Positions 24,035-35,668 of a stretch of 64,000 nt of DNA are shown here, piece by piece. The position numbers and the translations under genes are program-made. The notes beneath the pieces are model-generated. The model was not told the DNA's origin. It was given only the letters and a program-made list of their open reading frames with translations, and made no database searches. Every line of letters starts with the position of its first letter. The first letter of the stretch is position 1. The stretch is taken from assembly GCA_003693705.1 (NCBI GenBank), contig RBZT01000419.1:1-64000 (forward strand), read 5' to 3'. This DNA comes from Polymyxa betae (lineage: Eukaryota; Endomyxa; Phytomyxea; Plasmodiophorida; Plasmodiophoridae).

Positions 24035-27000
24035 TTAAGCCACATTGATATCACTGTTCTGGGAGTAATCTGCAACACTTGTCCGGGTTTTGATACGATT
24101 CATAATTTGTGAGAACTGATTTTTGACGACCTTGGTAGCCTTTCCGTCCTCCAGATCGGCTAGATGCTCTTGAACTAGTTCGACCACAGTCTTCACTCGA
24201 TCGGCACTGACTTCAACAACTTCCTTTTCGAAGAAGTAGACCATATGGTCGAGGATTTCAATAAGGAGTTCAGCCTAGTTCACAGTTGATGAAACCGACT
24301 TTAGCAAGCATAGTAAAAAACCTGTTCTTTAGGATCCATCACATTATTTGAGACTTTAATGGCACGCTGTAGTGTTGAAAATACAGCCTCTCCTTTGTTA
24401 GCGCCAGCGCTCTTCGATGTGAAGAACATATGAGAACACAAGGACAAGGCACGAACCTAATTCGGTATTGGGCATTATCTAACGTGAAAAAGAAGACCTA
24501 ACCTGGTCACCCTTTTTCAACAATCGAGCAGCATGCTGGGCAACTTTGAGGCTCAACGTCTTATAGCTTTCCTCGCCAACCGAGCCAAGTTGCTGTCCCA
24601 AATCACATCAACAGATAGGTATCATGAGAAGACGATTGGTACCTGAACAATTCCTGCGAAAAGCACAACAGCAGCATATTGTTCTTTAGAATTAGCAATC
24701 TCTTCTTCATATGTGACAAAAGCTTGAGTCAGAAATTCATAGCAGATTTCTTCGAAAGCGCATTTATCGGCAGCTTGACCGGCAGCTAAGAACAGTCTGA
24801 CAGCAAGTTGAGGAGAGGTGGTGACAATCGAAGAGATGACTTGATGAGTGGTTTTGAAAATGGCACGAGAATTGACAGTTTGATCCCTATCCTCTCGTTG
24901 CTCTCGTTCGAAAACTCTGGGAACCAACCGCAGCAACTCAAAGGAGAGGCTAGGAACTGTGTAACTTAGACGATCGGAGGTGCGATTCGAAATTTGTTGT
25001 TTAACAAAAAGGAGCAGCTAAGTTGAGATAAGCACTTGGTTCTAACATATACGCATGCCTACCTGATAATGATAATCGGTATTCTGGTGATAGACAAGGT
25101 GAATTAGCTTGGCTAGATCATGCTGCTCTTGCTGGAAATCCATATCAAGCTCCGTCTCTTTCGATGCGTCGTCCATATCGCGCAGAAGAGGAGCAATGTA
25201 ATCAAAAAGAGTAGAAAGCTTGCTGGAATCGTTCAACACCACCGAGGTTTCCAGAACCGACTGCACCAGCATTAACATGTAGGAAGCCAAAAACGGAGCC
25301 ACTTACTTGAACGATGGCGTTGGCCACTTGCCTACGATTAGAGTAGTCGAGGTATTTCAGAACAGAAGTGTAATGGGAAAGATCAAGAACTTTGACGGAG
25401 ATCGTTTCCAGCGGAATTGTGAGTAACTTGACCACGTGTCTGACACCTGAAGATGGTAAGCTAAACGAAGCGACTCCAAACTAAAGCAGACTTTTTGGCG
25501 GTGCTAATTTGACCGCTGAGCCTTGAAGAACGCTCGATGAGAATTGCAAGATGTCGTCAATGTACGAGAGCCTATCAGGATAGACTTTGGATGCAAAGCT
25601 GATTAAAGCAACTTGCAGGCTGAGGACATCTTGAGTGGGCATATCCGGCCTTGTTTGAATGACAGATTTTGAACTCTCTTTGAACATTGCAAACATTTCC
25701 AGATCGTCGGGGATTGCAGATGGGTTCTGAACAGCATATTGCAATAAGCGGTTCATCATGCTATAGCTCGTTAAGGAAGCATTCGATTATCAAGCATAAT
25801 AGCAGACCTGATGATAACCTCTTTCGTGTTCACGTTTGTTTGCAACTGAGAGCACGAACTCAGAAACGTCTCAAGAGTAGCTAGGTGATATTCGTCAGGA
25901 AATACTTGGATCAAGCAGTCCATAAGATATTCCTACATTGCTGATTAACAACGAAGAACCGATTTTGATTCGAAAAAAGAAACCTGAGCGATTTTGTCTT
26001 TGCAATTGATAACTTGCTCCAAAACACGTGGTAAAACGATGTCCTTATAAGCCAAAAGATCGATGGATTCCAGTTGGGATAATCGGACTAGGTTGGTCCC
26101 AGCAAGCATGCGCAAGTTTTGTCGCTCTCTTTCCCTTTTTGCTCGATCTCTGTTGGCTCCCTACACTCGGTTAGCAATATGGCCGCAACAGCAGACTGTT
26201 TGCGAATCACCTGATGCTGCATGCGGACCCATAGTTTGTTCACTTCAGCAAAATTCTGAAGAACGTACTCAATAGCATCTTTGACGGGTTTCTGTTCGCT
26301 GACATCACAGTAAGATCGACATTCAAGGCAACAACAGTTTCGATATTAAGCAATTTCTGCAAACCTAAGGAGTTTGGGCACAAAACAGGCAAATATAGAA
26401 ATTAGAAATGGATACGGTGCCAAAGCAAAACAAACGGCTGACGTAACTTAATAGTCTATAAAAACAGCAATCACAATACCTTGGTTCGAGGGCTTTAGTG
26501 GTGCTAACAATATCGGGAAGATTATCCTTAGAGCACTGGGTCAGATAGCTCCTAAGAAAAAGCCCTCTCGTTGGATGCTGGACCCCTTTACACAATTGTA
26601 CCAAATCGAAGAGAATATCCATTGCAGGGCTTGTCTTGGTGCGAATATAAACCGCCCTAATGAATAGTAAACATACAATGTAAAATTGAGAGGAAAGGTA
26701 ATACCCAACTGTAATAAGCAAGTAAAGCCGTGGAATTATGAAACCGATTTGCTGAACGGTTTCGTACAAGCCCGACTTCAAATCACCGGCGACATGGACC
26801 TCTTCAAAATAATTGTCCAGATGCCTAGTAGATCATTAAAAAAATGGCGAAAAAGTGTACAGAAATCCACCTAAGTTCATCAGTCACGCTGATGTATAAG
26901 TCATAGTAATTCTGAGGTGAAAGGGCTCCTGTTCGCAGCTCAGCAACCATGTCTCCAGAGTACTTCAGTACGTCTTTCATATTGCTTTCATCGATAGCCT

Positions 27001-27100
27001 TTTTCATAAAAAACGCATTTCGTTTTACATTCTTATTGGCCTCGTCGAGAAGCCGATCCTGATCATCGCCACCGCCCAGCCGACTCGATCCTGAGTTTGG
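24035..27100 (-). CDS. VPS35: VPS35, retromer core subunit, multi-exon
   Basis: This is the alpha-solenoid subunit of retromer, which binds VPS26 and VPS29 and sorts cargo from endosomes to the Golgi. The N-terminal exon reads [20 protein letters not shown] and includes [16 protein letters not shown], matching the start of VPS35. The next exons carry the invariant VPS26-binding PRLYLL (near 26.73 kb) and [15 protein letters not shown] (near 26.56 kb). The central region includes [14 protein letters not shown]-type helices at 24.62-24.94 kb ([19 protein letters not shown]). The stop is at 24035. The gene has roughly ten exons with short introns. The initiator is unresolved: the first matching exon has no in-frame ATG, so a short upstream exon between about 27.1 and 27.25 kb is likely. 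Confidence 0.92.
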
Positions 27101-27109
27101 CAAGTGTGG

Positions 27110-28784
27110 TGAAGTCTGAGCACTACAGGTCGGAACGAAGTAAACAGGTACTTGATCGGATGCTTACCATGGAGAGCGGTGGTCAGAAAACGACTAGCAA
27201 AATGGATTGGGATCACGCTACGCCACGTAACTTTAGTAAGGGTTTGGTAAGTTTACACCCGAACGAACATGACTTGACGCGATCGGAGGCGCGGCCCACA
27301 ATGTTTGCTTCAGAGATTCGGGTCTTCGACTTTTCAATCTGTCTTTGCTGTCTTGGGTTTGGATTATTTTCATTAACCAATCTGAGAAAGAAGGGGCGAC
27401 AGAATAGAAGTTTATGGACGATAATGGTGTGTTGACTTTCGACCGTTTTCATTTTCGTTTCAACTTTCTACAACTTGTCCTAGAAGAGCTGAGCCAAGCT
27501 GCTCGAAGTAGATTCGTAACAACAGAGCCTTGAAAAGCTTGTAGCACATCAATTTTGTTTGGCTTGTATTCGCTCTTCATTCATGATGACTTGATACATC
27601 GTGTGACTTAGGAGTAGGGTGCAGCTATATCTGCTTACGATTGATGAATGCAATTGGATTGGATTGGATTCATCTAGTTCGCTGAGCTTGGTCACCAGGC
27701 GGCGCTGTGTCCTCAAGCGCATGGCCAAAATTCGCAGACATAGCATCCCTAACTAACTTGCGATTGATGGGATCAGCATTGCACCTGAACTGTGAACTTT
27801 ATTTAAAAAACGACGAGTCCAGGCTTTCTGGACATCCCTACATAAAGGAGACTGCTAATAAGGTGGGAAGATGGTTGAATCGTTCAAGGCAGATTTAATC
27901 GATATTGAAGTTGATGGATCATGATTTTGAAAACTGAACTTTCTTTCCGGATGAGCTTTCTGTTCAATCAAACCCAATTCAAAGACAGACCTGAGAAGAA
28001 GCTGTCGCTGACTGATTATAAAGAAAGTCGATTTGCAGAGCAGACTAAAGACTAGAGCTTAAAGTATCGAGCAACTTGATCGGTTTTCATGGTCGACAGG
28101 TGAACCAGAGCATACAGCAATCTCAAGATCCGATCGACAGCTCGGGTCAAGAGAACATGTTTTAGAGTCGATTCGCCTTGGACCAAGTTGCTCATAAGTC
28201 ATTCCAAACAATGAATTTAATATACTCTGGCCTGACATCTTTCAAAGAACCCGATACAGCATGGTCAGAGCTCAATCACAAGCAGCAACCGGTTACTTGC
28301 ATGTCAGCTTTTATTCTTGAACATACCTCGTGGTTGCTGATGGTTTTGATTTAGCAAAGACGATAAGTTCTGAGATAGCGAAGGCGGAAGAGACTCTGTA
28401 AAAAATCGAAACCAAGCACGAGCTCTAAATTACAATCCGAGCGATTCGTATGACGAAAAGATCCTCATTGCATTCCGTGAAGAAATGAATCTCGGGCTGA
28501 AGACCGATTCGATGCCAAACACGACCGTATTTTGTCAATGCAAACTAACGATGATACCAATAGGGTGAGCAGCATCCATAATGACCAATTTATTGCTTCT
28601 CCTGAGGCAATAAACGATGAGTATAAAAAGTGCAAGCTGCTTAAGAAAGTGAGGCAAAAAACCCTAGATGAGTGGCCCTTCATTACTCTACGCATGTCCG
28701 GAAATAGCCTTTTTCCATCGGTCGCCGACCGAAGGCAAACAACAGCAGCTGTGGTGGTAGTTTCGGCCATAGATCATTGACCGC
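27110..28784. other. intergenic region with a LINE-tail repeat
   Basis: Upstream flanks of VPS35 (minus) and the bZIP gene (plus). Besides the dispersed repeat at 27652-27745 it holds only short, unconvincing frames, such as 28532-28780, which lacks any known domain. Confidence 0.4.
27652..27745 (-). repeat. dispersed LINE-tail repeat, copy A
   Basis: On the plus strand it contains CAGGCGGCGCT, preceded by AGTTCGCTGAGCTTGGTCA and by three tandem GGATT units. Read on the minus strand it ends in AATCC repeats. The same block occurs at 34954-35050 and 60727-60826, all in the same orientation. The minus strand reads MRLRTQRRLVTKLSELDES, similar in all three copies. I interpret it as the 3' end of a 5'-truncated non-LTR retrotransposon. 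Confidence 0.7.
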
Positions 28785-31208
28785 ATGGATAAACGCGATG
28801 AGCGTTATCTGCCTGAAATGCCGCTCGACGTCGATGACCTGGGCTTACGTCCTCGTCTGGATATGCTGCTAACTGAAGAGTACACCGTCGTTGACACGAT
28901 TACGAAATTGCTTATGCTCTGTTCTAGTGGCAATTTCCTGAGCAGCATGGAAAGGCTTCCGACCTCGCTTCATGACAGGCTTCAGACGCCACTTCATGAT
29001 ACAAACTCAATCGGTAAGAATTACGGTTTAATTGAACATCGGAATTCATTCTGGATTTGCTATATTTTCATTTATTATGCTTTCTGTCTGAAATCGGTCC
29101 GTTTTTTGCTAAAGAATTCGTGATCATTAGAAACAGATATGTTCCTTTGTGATTTTACAGCGACATTTCTAGTCGCTTTGTTAATCCGAATCTGACACTC
29201 TTATTTTTGCTGTTAAATCCCGATTATTATTGTTTTTTGCTTGCTGTGCGTTTTTTGAAAGAAATTGATTTTGTTTATTAGCTTTGAATGCAATGGCGAT
29301 GTCGCGCGAGTCATGCATGCGCCGAGTTCAAACTTGTCCAACTGACCTCAGCAGCCTTTTCCAGCAGAATAACTCGCCGGCACCGATTCAGCCCATTCAA
29401 CGTATGAGACGTCAAATGTCGCAGACATATCTGCCGCTATTCGGTCAGCTTGAACAGCAGCAACAACAACAGCAATCTGCCGATTTCCGTTTTTCGCAGC
29501 CATCTGCAATGAATCAGAATTCTATGCCTTTAGTCGATTTGTTTGCTACTCCGAGCACTCCTCAATCCCATCCTCGTATGCTTTATTTGAGGAGTTTTAT
29601 TTCCGCTCTTTTTATAATTGTTTCGATCCAGTCTGCTTTTGGCTTTTTATCTACTTTGTTCAAACTCTATCAAGTATGAATTGTTTCATAGCCACGTTTC
29701 AATCTCGCTGTTCATCTTTTCTCGCTTTTTTGTTTTTTAAGCTGTTATTTCTTCTGATTTGACGGGTTAGTATCCCTCTCGCTGGAACACATGCAGAACA
29801 TTGGCCACATTCAAGCGGCTCCTGTAATGGCTCTGCCTGTAATTGGTCCAAGCTCTTTTCATAACCCAACCCGTGAGGTAGCGTTGTCTTTTTTGTAACT
29901 AATGTCACACTTCCAGTGGTTTTGAACAGCGTTTGTTTTTGACTTGCTGATCGCTCTATTAGTTTGCTGGATTGCGTCGTATCCAGACAGCTCCTGTTTC
30001 ACTAGCATCAATGGCGGCGTCTGATGCGGACCAGAGGCTTGCGAAAAAGGCTGAGCAAGCCAGGCAAAGTCGTCGCAGAAAGAAGGTACTGGAAGGATCA
30101 GATGTCGCTCGAGAAGCTCATCATCTTATCTTGTTTTACGCAGGAACAAATTCAGCAGCTTGAAGCCCAAGTGACAAAGCTATCATCCCGTCTTGCTGAA
30201 CTGCAGGCTACCTATAATCCCGATCAGCTTCAGGCTTCTCACGCGTAACTCCTCTCTTGTGTTTTTTGCGATCCCATTTGCTGTGTTGTTAGTTTCTCAA
30301 TAAGTTTTTCATCTAATTATGATGTTTTGCTTGCAATGCTAACTGCAATGCTCTGTTTCAGATATGACCAAACTATGATAAAGAACCGCATGAATGAGCT
30401 TTTGCAAATGGACCCGATCCCATCAGATGAGCTCAATCAACTTATCGAAGTTCGTGTTTATCAGTCATTCCTTCTCAACGGCTCCATTTATTATGCCATT
30501 TGCTTTCAAGCAGCATCTGAATGTTTTTCCCCTAATATGGTTTGCTGCAGGAGTTCATCAGGAATTCGCGAAATCGTCAAAATTGTGCTGATTGCTATCT
30601 GGCTCGTGCTTCGCGTAATCTGGCCCCTACTGTTCAAGACCGGTTTCTTCATTGGGCCTTAAACATTGTATCGCCACAAGCTTCATTGTATGATCCTATG
30701 GCAGACGCTGTCAAAGTAAGCAACTTTGCGCTTATCCTATGACTTGTCACTTTTTTGATGATGTTTGGCTGTTATTAACGAATGGCTATAACTTCCATTC
30801 AGCTGTTTATGTAAAGTGGAGTTGCTTAAATATATTGTTAGATTAGAGCATCTCACTCGAGATGGCAGTTAGCAATTAGTAATGAATGCGTTATTTAGGC
30901 GGGCATTTCTCCATCTCAGCTACAGCAACTGCAAGCTTTCCAGCTACCCTTTCAAGATCTGTCTTGGTCATTGGGTCAGATCGAAGACCGTCTTAGGAAG
31001 CTTTCCAAGCGAATTCGAAAACACCTCTCTGCTCAGCACGAACATATCGACAGGCTGCGATCGATTCTAACTGTCGAACAGGTGGCGAGATTCTGGTGTG
31101 TCATATTCTGTAAACTTACTTGCTGCTTTTACTAATACGAAGCTCAGCTTGTGGGTTGATAACAATCCAGTCTGTGCACAAATGCTTTCAAGGGTGTGGG
31201 GAACATAA
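28785..31208 (+). CDS. atypical bZIP transcription factor, nine exons
   Basis: The exons are 28785-29013, 29282-29575, 29771-29877, 29963-30085, 30144-30244, 30362-30449, 30551-30715, 30899-31095 and 31148-31208. All junctions are GT-AG with consistent phase, giving 454 residues. A Gln-rich activation-type region (a run of Gln near 29455) precedes the bZIP domain encoded across exons 4 and 5: AKKAEQARQSRRRKK, then leucines at heptad spacing (QQLEAQVTKL, SRLAEL). The spacing fits N-x7-R-x9-L, but the invariant Asn is Lys (KAEQARQSR). The C-terminal part (exons 6-9) has helices and ends LRSILTVEQVARFCLW, resembling the region after the zipper in plant TGA-type bZIPs, whose DOG1 domain binds regulators. 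It is presumably a nuclear DNA-binding factor with altered specificity. Confidence 0.85.
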
Positions 31209-31527
31209 TGCTTCAAATGCTTTTTGCCTGTTTTCTAACTATTCGATATTCCTATTATCTACCTTGGTTTTATCTAAATCTATTGCCTAAACGACCATCT
31301 GTAATAAATATGCTAGAGCTATATCATTTCCAATTCGTCTGATTTGCTTTTCATTGGCTCTCAATGATTGTATTCTTTTTCTGGAAATAGCTCCCTGAGT
31401 CGTTTCGCATAACCTCGTAAAGTATACTTTGCATCGTCTTCCGTCAGTCGAAAAGCCACAACTCGCCACTTTATTCCAAAGTTTTTGTCAGCTCGAGTTT
31501 CTTTCGGCAAAAAAGTTTGTACTGTAT
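31209..31527. other. convergent intergenic spacer
   Basis: 3' flanks of the bZIP gene and of the unknown minus-strand gene. A 60-codon minus-strand frame at 31287-31469 has no recognisable features. An additional exon of the neighbouring gene cannot be excluded. Confidence 0.35.
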
Positions 31528-32403
31528 TCAGATAGCTTGACGTTCGCGAACTTGGCGGCTGTGGATGCCATGCCCATGAGCTTTCAATTCTAGAAAATCA
31601 CCTGCACGTGTTACAGATTCTTCCGGCAGTTGGAGATCATGAACAGGATGGGGACTGACGCCGCCAATGTTAGCTGATGTTGATGGTGAGCTCTCACCTT
31701 TAAACAGATTTACTCGCAGTGATGGATCGGATCCTGCCACAGGAATCTTGGTCGCCTGATCGATTCGGTTTTGGTAATCCTGCTTCAGTATGGCCGCTGG
31801 GGAATTGCTATTTGGAAGTACCCTTCCAGCAGGCACATATTGTTGTGATGTTGAAGAACCGGTGTTGGCATTACTGTTTCCTGAGTTGGTGTGACATCCT
31901 AATGCAATATGATTATCATTTCTTAACAAGCTGATGAACTTCGACATTTACAAAAAATTACTGATTTGAAATCGCACGATGTAAAGAAATGAAACACGAT
32001 GTAAAGAAATTTGTCATGCAAAAAGTGCAAATTCTAAACGGAAATTGTTACCGATATCTTTGGAACAACGGTTCTTGTTCTCTCTCGGCCCAAACTTCAC
32101 TTGTAATGTTACAGACCCACAAGCCGAATTAGTCTCGATAGCGTATGATAAGCTTGCTGGAGAATCGACCATGAGATTTGTGCCTTGGCAGACAAAATGC
32201 ATTTCCCGTCTGGCTTCGGCTTCGTTGATCACATCGAAGACAAACGAGTATTCACGTTGCTGCGTCAGGGCTTGTGTACGATGCACAAACTCCACCAACC
32301 CAGCGTAGTCTCGTCGGTCGTGAAGACGGCATGAACGAGGGGTCCTATCGTGATTTTCGACGATAACGTTGACGACGACTGCGTTCAAAGGCACCCAACC
32401 CAT
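31528..32403 (-). CDS. unknown two-exon protein
   Basis: Two exons, 32403-32052 and 31898-31528, join in frame across a 153-bp intron and give 240 residues. The N-terminal 100 residues look globular and beta-rich (VVVNVIVENHDRTPRSCRL, EYSFVFDVINEAEARREMHF, SYAIETNSACGSVTLQVKF). That layout is loosely like a PB1-type ubiquitin-fold domain, but I cannot confirm the family. The C-terminal half is polar, Ser/Asn/Pro-rich and probably disordered. An alternative donor, CAG|GTGATT near 31600, could extend the gene differently. Function unknown. Confidence 0.55.
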
Positions 32404-32904
32404 TTAAAAACCCAAGGCGAAAATATCTCACCCTTTTTGCAATTTAAAGTAGATATTATACATAGGGGAAGAATATCACGAAGTGGCTTTGTTTCTGCGA
32501 ACTACTGTTCATATTAGACGATAGTGAGTTCGGTCTCAGCTCAGCTGCATGCAGAAATAGAATTGGACATTCGTCTGCCTCTTTAGCAAAAACAGAAAGT
32601 TTTTCCAGAAAAATCGAAGCATTCTTGCAGCACTGAAATAATTGGAGCCACAATATCCAACGTGTCCATTTTATCGTCGTCGCGCAGAATCTCGGCGAAT
32701 ATTATTCTCATTTACTGCAATGTTTCGTCATGTCAGCAAAACAGTACTATAATTCTCTTTCTATTCACAATGCGGGAGCAAACTTATAACAAATATTACA
32801 TGCGTCTTTATTGAGACCTGATTATCGATAGGTGCAATCAATACTATTCGGACGCCACCTGCATGAGATGTATGCTAAGGAATATAGGACATTGGAGTTA
32901 GAAT
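32404..32904. other. intergenic spacer
   Basis: AT-rich upstream flank of the unknown gene and 3' flank of the C2H2 gene. I see no supported gene. The 65-codon minus frame at 32456-32653 has no features. Confidence 0.4.
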
Positions 32905-33778
32905 TCAATGACTGGAGCCTGGGTGTCTTACGCCTTCTTGTGTGATACCGGTATGCCTCTGAAAATTTGTTGTATCAGCAGAAGCGGGTATCACATTAAT
33001 GTGGATCTTTGAGTGCCTTTTGACATGGCTTTTATGGGCGAACGACCTGGAACATACCGGACAGCTATAAGGACGCTCGCCAGTATGAGACCTCATATGC
33101 ACGGTTCTATGCGTTGATTGTGAAAACTAGCAAATTCAATCAAAAAGTAAACAAAGAAGCTAAGCAATCTTTTACCATCTTTCCACAGCCAGGCCATTCA
33201 CATGGGAACGGGCGCTCTCCTGTGTGAATTCTGTGATGACGCTTGAGAGGTTCAAGCTGAAAGAACTACGAAGGACCTTAAAAGATGCTTCACATATAGG
33301 TAGGAAATCCAAAGCCTACCGATTTTCCACAGCCTTTCCAATGGCATCGGAATGGTTTTGAATTGGCAGAGCCTGGAGATACTTTAGGCGAGCTGGCCCT
33401 CTTTGCAAAAGCAGAAGATTCAACTGGCTTGGAGCTGGGATTGATAACGCCGGAGTCGACAATTTGGGCTCTATTACGAACGATAATGGCGCTCAGTGTC
33501 TCCTCTGACTCGATTGCTGTATCATCGCTTGATACGGACGAGGCGCTAGGGCTAGAGACTTGAGTCGAGGCGCAGGTAGATGAGCGCATCGACGGCGGGG
33601 CGTATTGAACTGGCGTCGGAACCATCACGATCATAGTTGTAGCGGCCTGCAGCCTGCATGGGGTAGGGCAGAGCGGCATCGAAGGCAGCATAACCGGGGC
33701 CGTGTGTGTAGCTGGCACTAACAGCTGCTGGCAGCCATAGAAGCCAAGAGGTTGGCGGCCGTTCATGAAGAATTGCAT
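32905..33778 (-). CDS. three-finger C2H2 (Sp1/KLF-like) zinc-finger protein
   Basis: Exons are 33778-33320, 33265-33176 and 33126-32905 (introns 54 and 49 bp, all phase 0), giving 256 residues. The N-terminal 140 residues are Pro/Ser/Thr/Met-rich and resemble an activation domain. Three tandem C2H2 fingers follow. Finger 1 starts [11 protein letters not shown] and finishes after the intron [14 protein letters not shown]. Finger 2 is [25 protein letters not shown]. Finger 3 is [25 protein letters not shown] and TGERPY linkers join them. Choosing the acceptor at 33266/33265 restores the canonical 12-residue C-to-H spacing in finger 1. Introns split fingers 1 and 2 at the same place, just after the second Cys, pointing to finger duplication. 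It is a probable sequence-specific nuclear DNA-binding protein. Confidence 0.9.
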
Positions 33779-34604
33779 AGAGAATAAAAATGGAGAATGG
33801 CGAGGAGAATGCGAGGGGTCTGTCGAGGGACAGGAAAGGAGTGGCAGCGCAAGTCCTCACGAGCAGAACATGGCCCGTTTTTTCTGGATTGAGCGCGTCC
33901 AGTGGAGCAAGCTGGAAAATTTCTACCGGGGTCTATGAGGTCGAGCAAGACCGTGGTGACGGGTCATCGACCAGTCCCAGAGATGGGATGTGCGTGTCAT
34001 GACATCCTGTGTGACGGATACCGAACAGGCAAGCGAGGTTCTCCCCACCTCGTCAGAAACTGCGTAACTGAAGCTATCTCATTTTTTGCGTACTCTTATC
34101 TTTGGTGATTGCCTGATTGATTCTCGGAGTAATCCGATGTGCGATTTGTTGGATTCTCACATCGCACTACAGGGGATATACGGTACGAAACAGTCATATA
34201 AACAGTACTGTGTTTTTTCTATGAGTTGTTTATTGTGAATGATACAGTGGTCCTCACTTCCATAGGAACTGCACAGCTTCAAAGACCTCAAGCACTAATG
34301 ATCGACGAACTCCAAAGAGTTGAACCTCGCAATGCAATAACAGGCATCATTCACAGAAAATAAGGCAAATTGTTCCTAACAAAGTCCAGGTATAAAAACA
34401 GCATTCTGACACATAGATTATAGAATGTTGCTGAAACATATATTGATTTAGGACCCATTATTGCCATAGACATATGATTTCGTTATTAATGAGACGACTT
34501 AAGTAAAATTGCCTCCACAACTCGGAATCAGCCTACTCAAGGCATTTCTCGGAAAATCCAATCCAAACAATTTTAAATGTTAGACATCGACTTGAACGTA
34601 CGGT

Positions 34605-34626
34605 GGGACGGTCCTGGGACGGTCCT
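34605..34626. repeat. 11-bp direct duplication
   Basis: GGGACGGTCCT occurs twice head to tail. Each unit contains the near-palindrome GGACGGTCC. A local duplication of unknown meaning. Confidence 0.8.
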
Positions 34627-34953
34627 ACTCGATTTCGACATACCGAGCCGAGGGTACCAGAACTCGACCTAGATCAAAAAGGCTAAAGATCGGTAACCAC
34701 CCCATTAGTCAAAGAGTACCGTTCTGCTGGTCGATCCTGCAATGATTTCTGTTTTACAAACCTCAGGTTTCCTCTTACACTGATAGTCCAATGCACACAT
34801 GGATCTCCTATCAATTTACTGATCGGTTTTCAAATGGAAGTCGGATTGCTAAGATTCAGTTGTCGCAGGCGCTATTGTCTAGATATCTTGCAAAGCCCAC
34901 TTTGCGCCATTTCATTGCATTTTTTCAATTAAATTAGATTGCAATAAAAACCT

Positions 34954-35050
34954 TGATTGGCTTGGATTTGTCAAGTTCGTCGATCTTTTTAACAGGCGGC
35001 GCTGTTTCCTAAGCGCAAGGCCGATGGTACCTAGGCAGTAGGCATTGCCT
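34954..35050 (-). repeat. dispersed LINE-tail repeat, copy B
   Basis: It shares CAGGCGGCGCT, the AAGCGCAAGGCCGAT segment and a GGATT-containing edge with copies A and C. On the minus strand a one-base deletion breaks the otherwise shared QRRL..KIDELD reading, and the AATCC tail is imperfect, so this copy looks old. Confidence 0.65.
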
Positions 35051-35144
35051 TGATAACTATCAGTTCCCTACTACCAATTTCGGAGCTGTTAATTTCACCC
35101 TAAAATGAAACCTTGATACAGACTAGAATCAGAAGACGATAGAA

Positions 35145-35378
35145 GTGACAGTCGACGAAAAGACCGGCAAAAGTATGTCGCAGTCCCAAGGGCGGCTAGT
35201 GGTCGCCGCTTTCATGGCCGTGACCGGCCTGGCCATGACTGTCGCTCACGTATACCTACCGTATTTCAGTCCAGATAGCATCAGGCGCCGAGAAATTGCA
35301 GCCGCTCAGCTTCGCGGTGAGATACAAGAGTCATCATCGGGACATTCAGCAGCATCGATGTGGTCAAGATTGAAATAA
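35145..35378 (+). CDS. single-pass membrane microprotein, possibly SMIM20/MITRAC7-like
   Basis: A 77-residue single-exon protein. The ATG at 35145 and a second one at residue 11 are both possible. A single hydrophobic helix (VVAAFMAVTGLAMTVAHVYLP) follows a short polar N-terminus. A charged tail then reads YFSPDSIRRREIAAAQLRGE and ends with a MWSRLK motif. The order helix, P-x-YF-x-P, Arg-rich amphipathic stretch, RG-x-IQ, then MWS resembles the inner-mitochondrial-membrane protein SMIM20/MITRAC7, a cytochrome c oxidase assembly factor. This rests on pattern memory only. A spurious frame remains possible because the flanks are repeat-rich. Confidence 0.45.
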   Translation: MTVDEKTGKSMSQSQGRLVVAAFMAVTGLAMTVAHVYLPYFSPDSIRRREIAAAQLRGEIQESSSGHSAASMWSRLK

Positions 35379-35668
35379 AGAACGCCACAGAACCAGCGAA
35401 AATGCTGCTTCTAAGGATAAATGCAAGTGAGTTTGAAATCGCTCTAGGAGTTTATCTACATATAAAGTTTCGGATAGAGAAAAGTTCAGAATCATTGATT
35501 ATCTATAGTGGCTATTAAGCTGTAAGCAGGGAACTGGCTCGATTCATGCAAATCATGCTCAATACATGGATGACTGATGATTAGACTTTGGGGCTCGAAT
35601 CTTCTCCAAATTTTTGATGATCCTACATAAAAAGATAAGCGAATCGATAGAATCAATTCGAAAGTAGT

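Larger units (their letters stand above)
33779..35144. other. long non-coding stretch with repeat remnants
   Basis: About 1.4 kb with no supportable gene. It contains an 11-bp tandem duplication at 34605-34626 and the LINE-tail repeat copy B at 34954-35050. Short plus-strand frames at 33790-34108 overlap the C2H2 promoter and look random. Confidence 0.45.

Noticed and set aside
34550-34580. AATCCAATCC on the plus strand, like a LINE tail
   Set aside because: The upstream sequence does not match the conserved block of the other copies, so the short repeat alone is not evidence.
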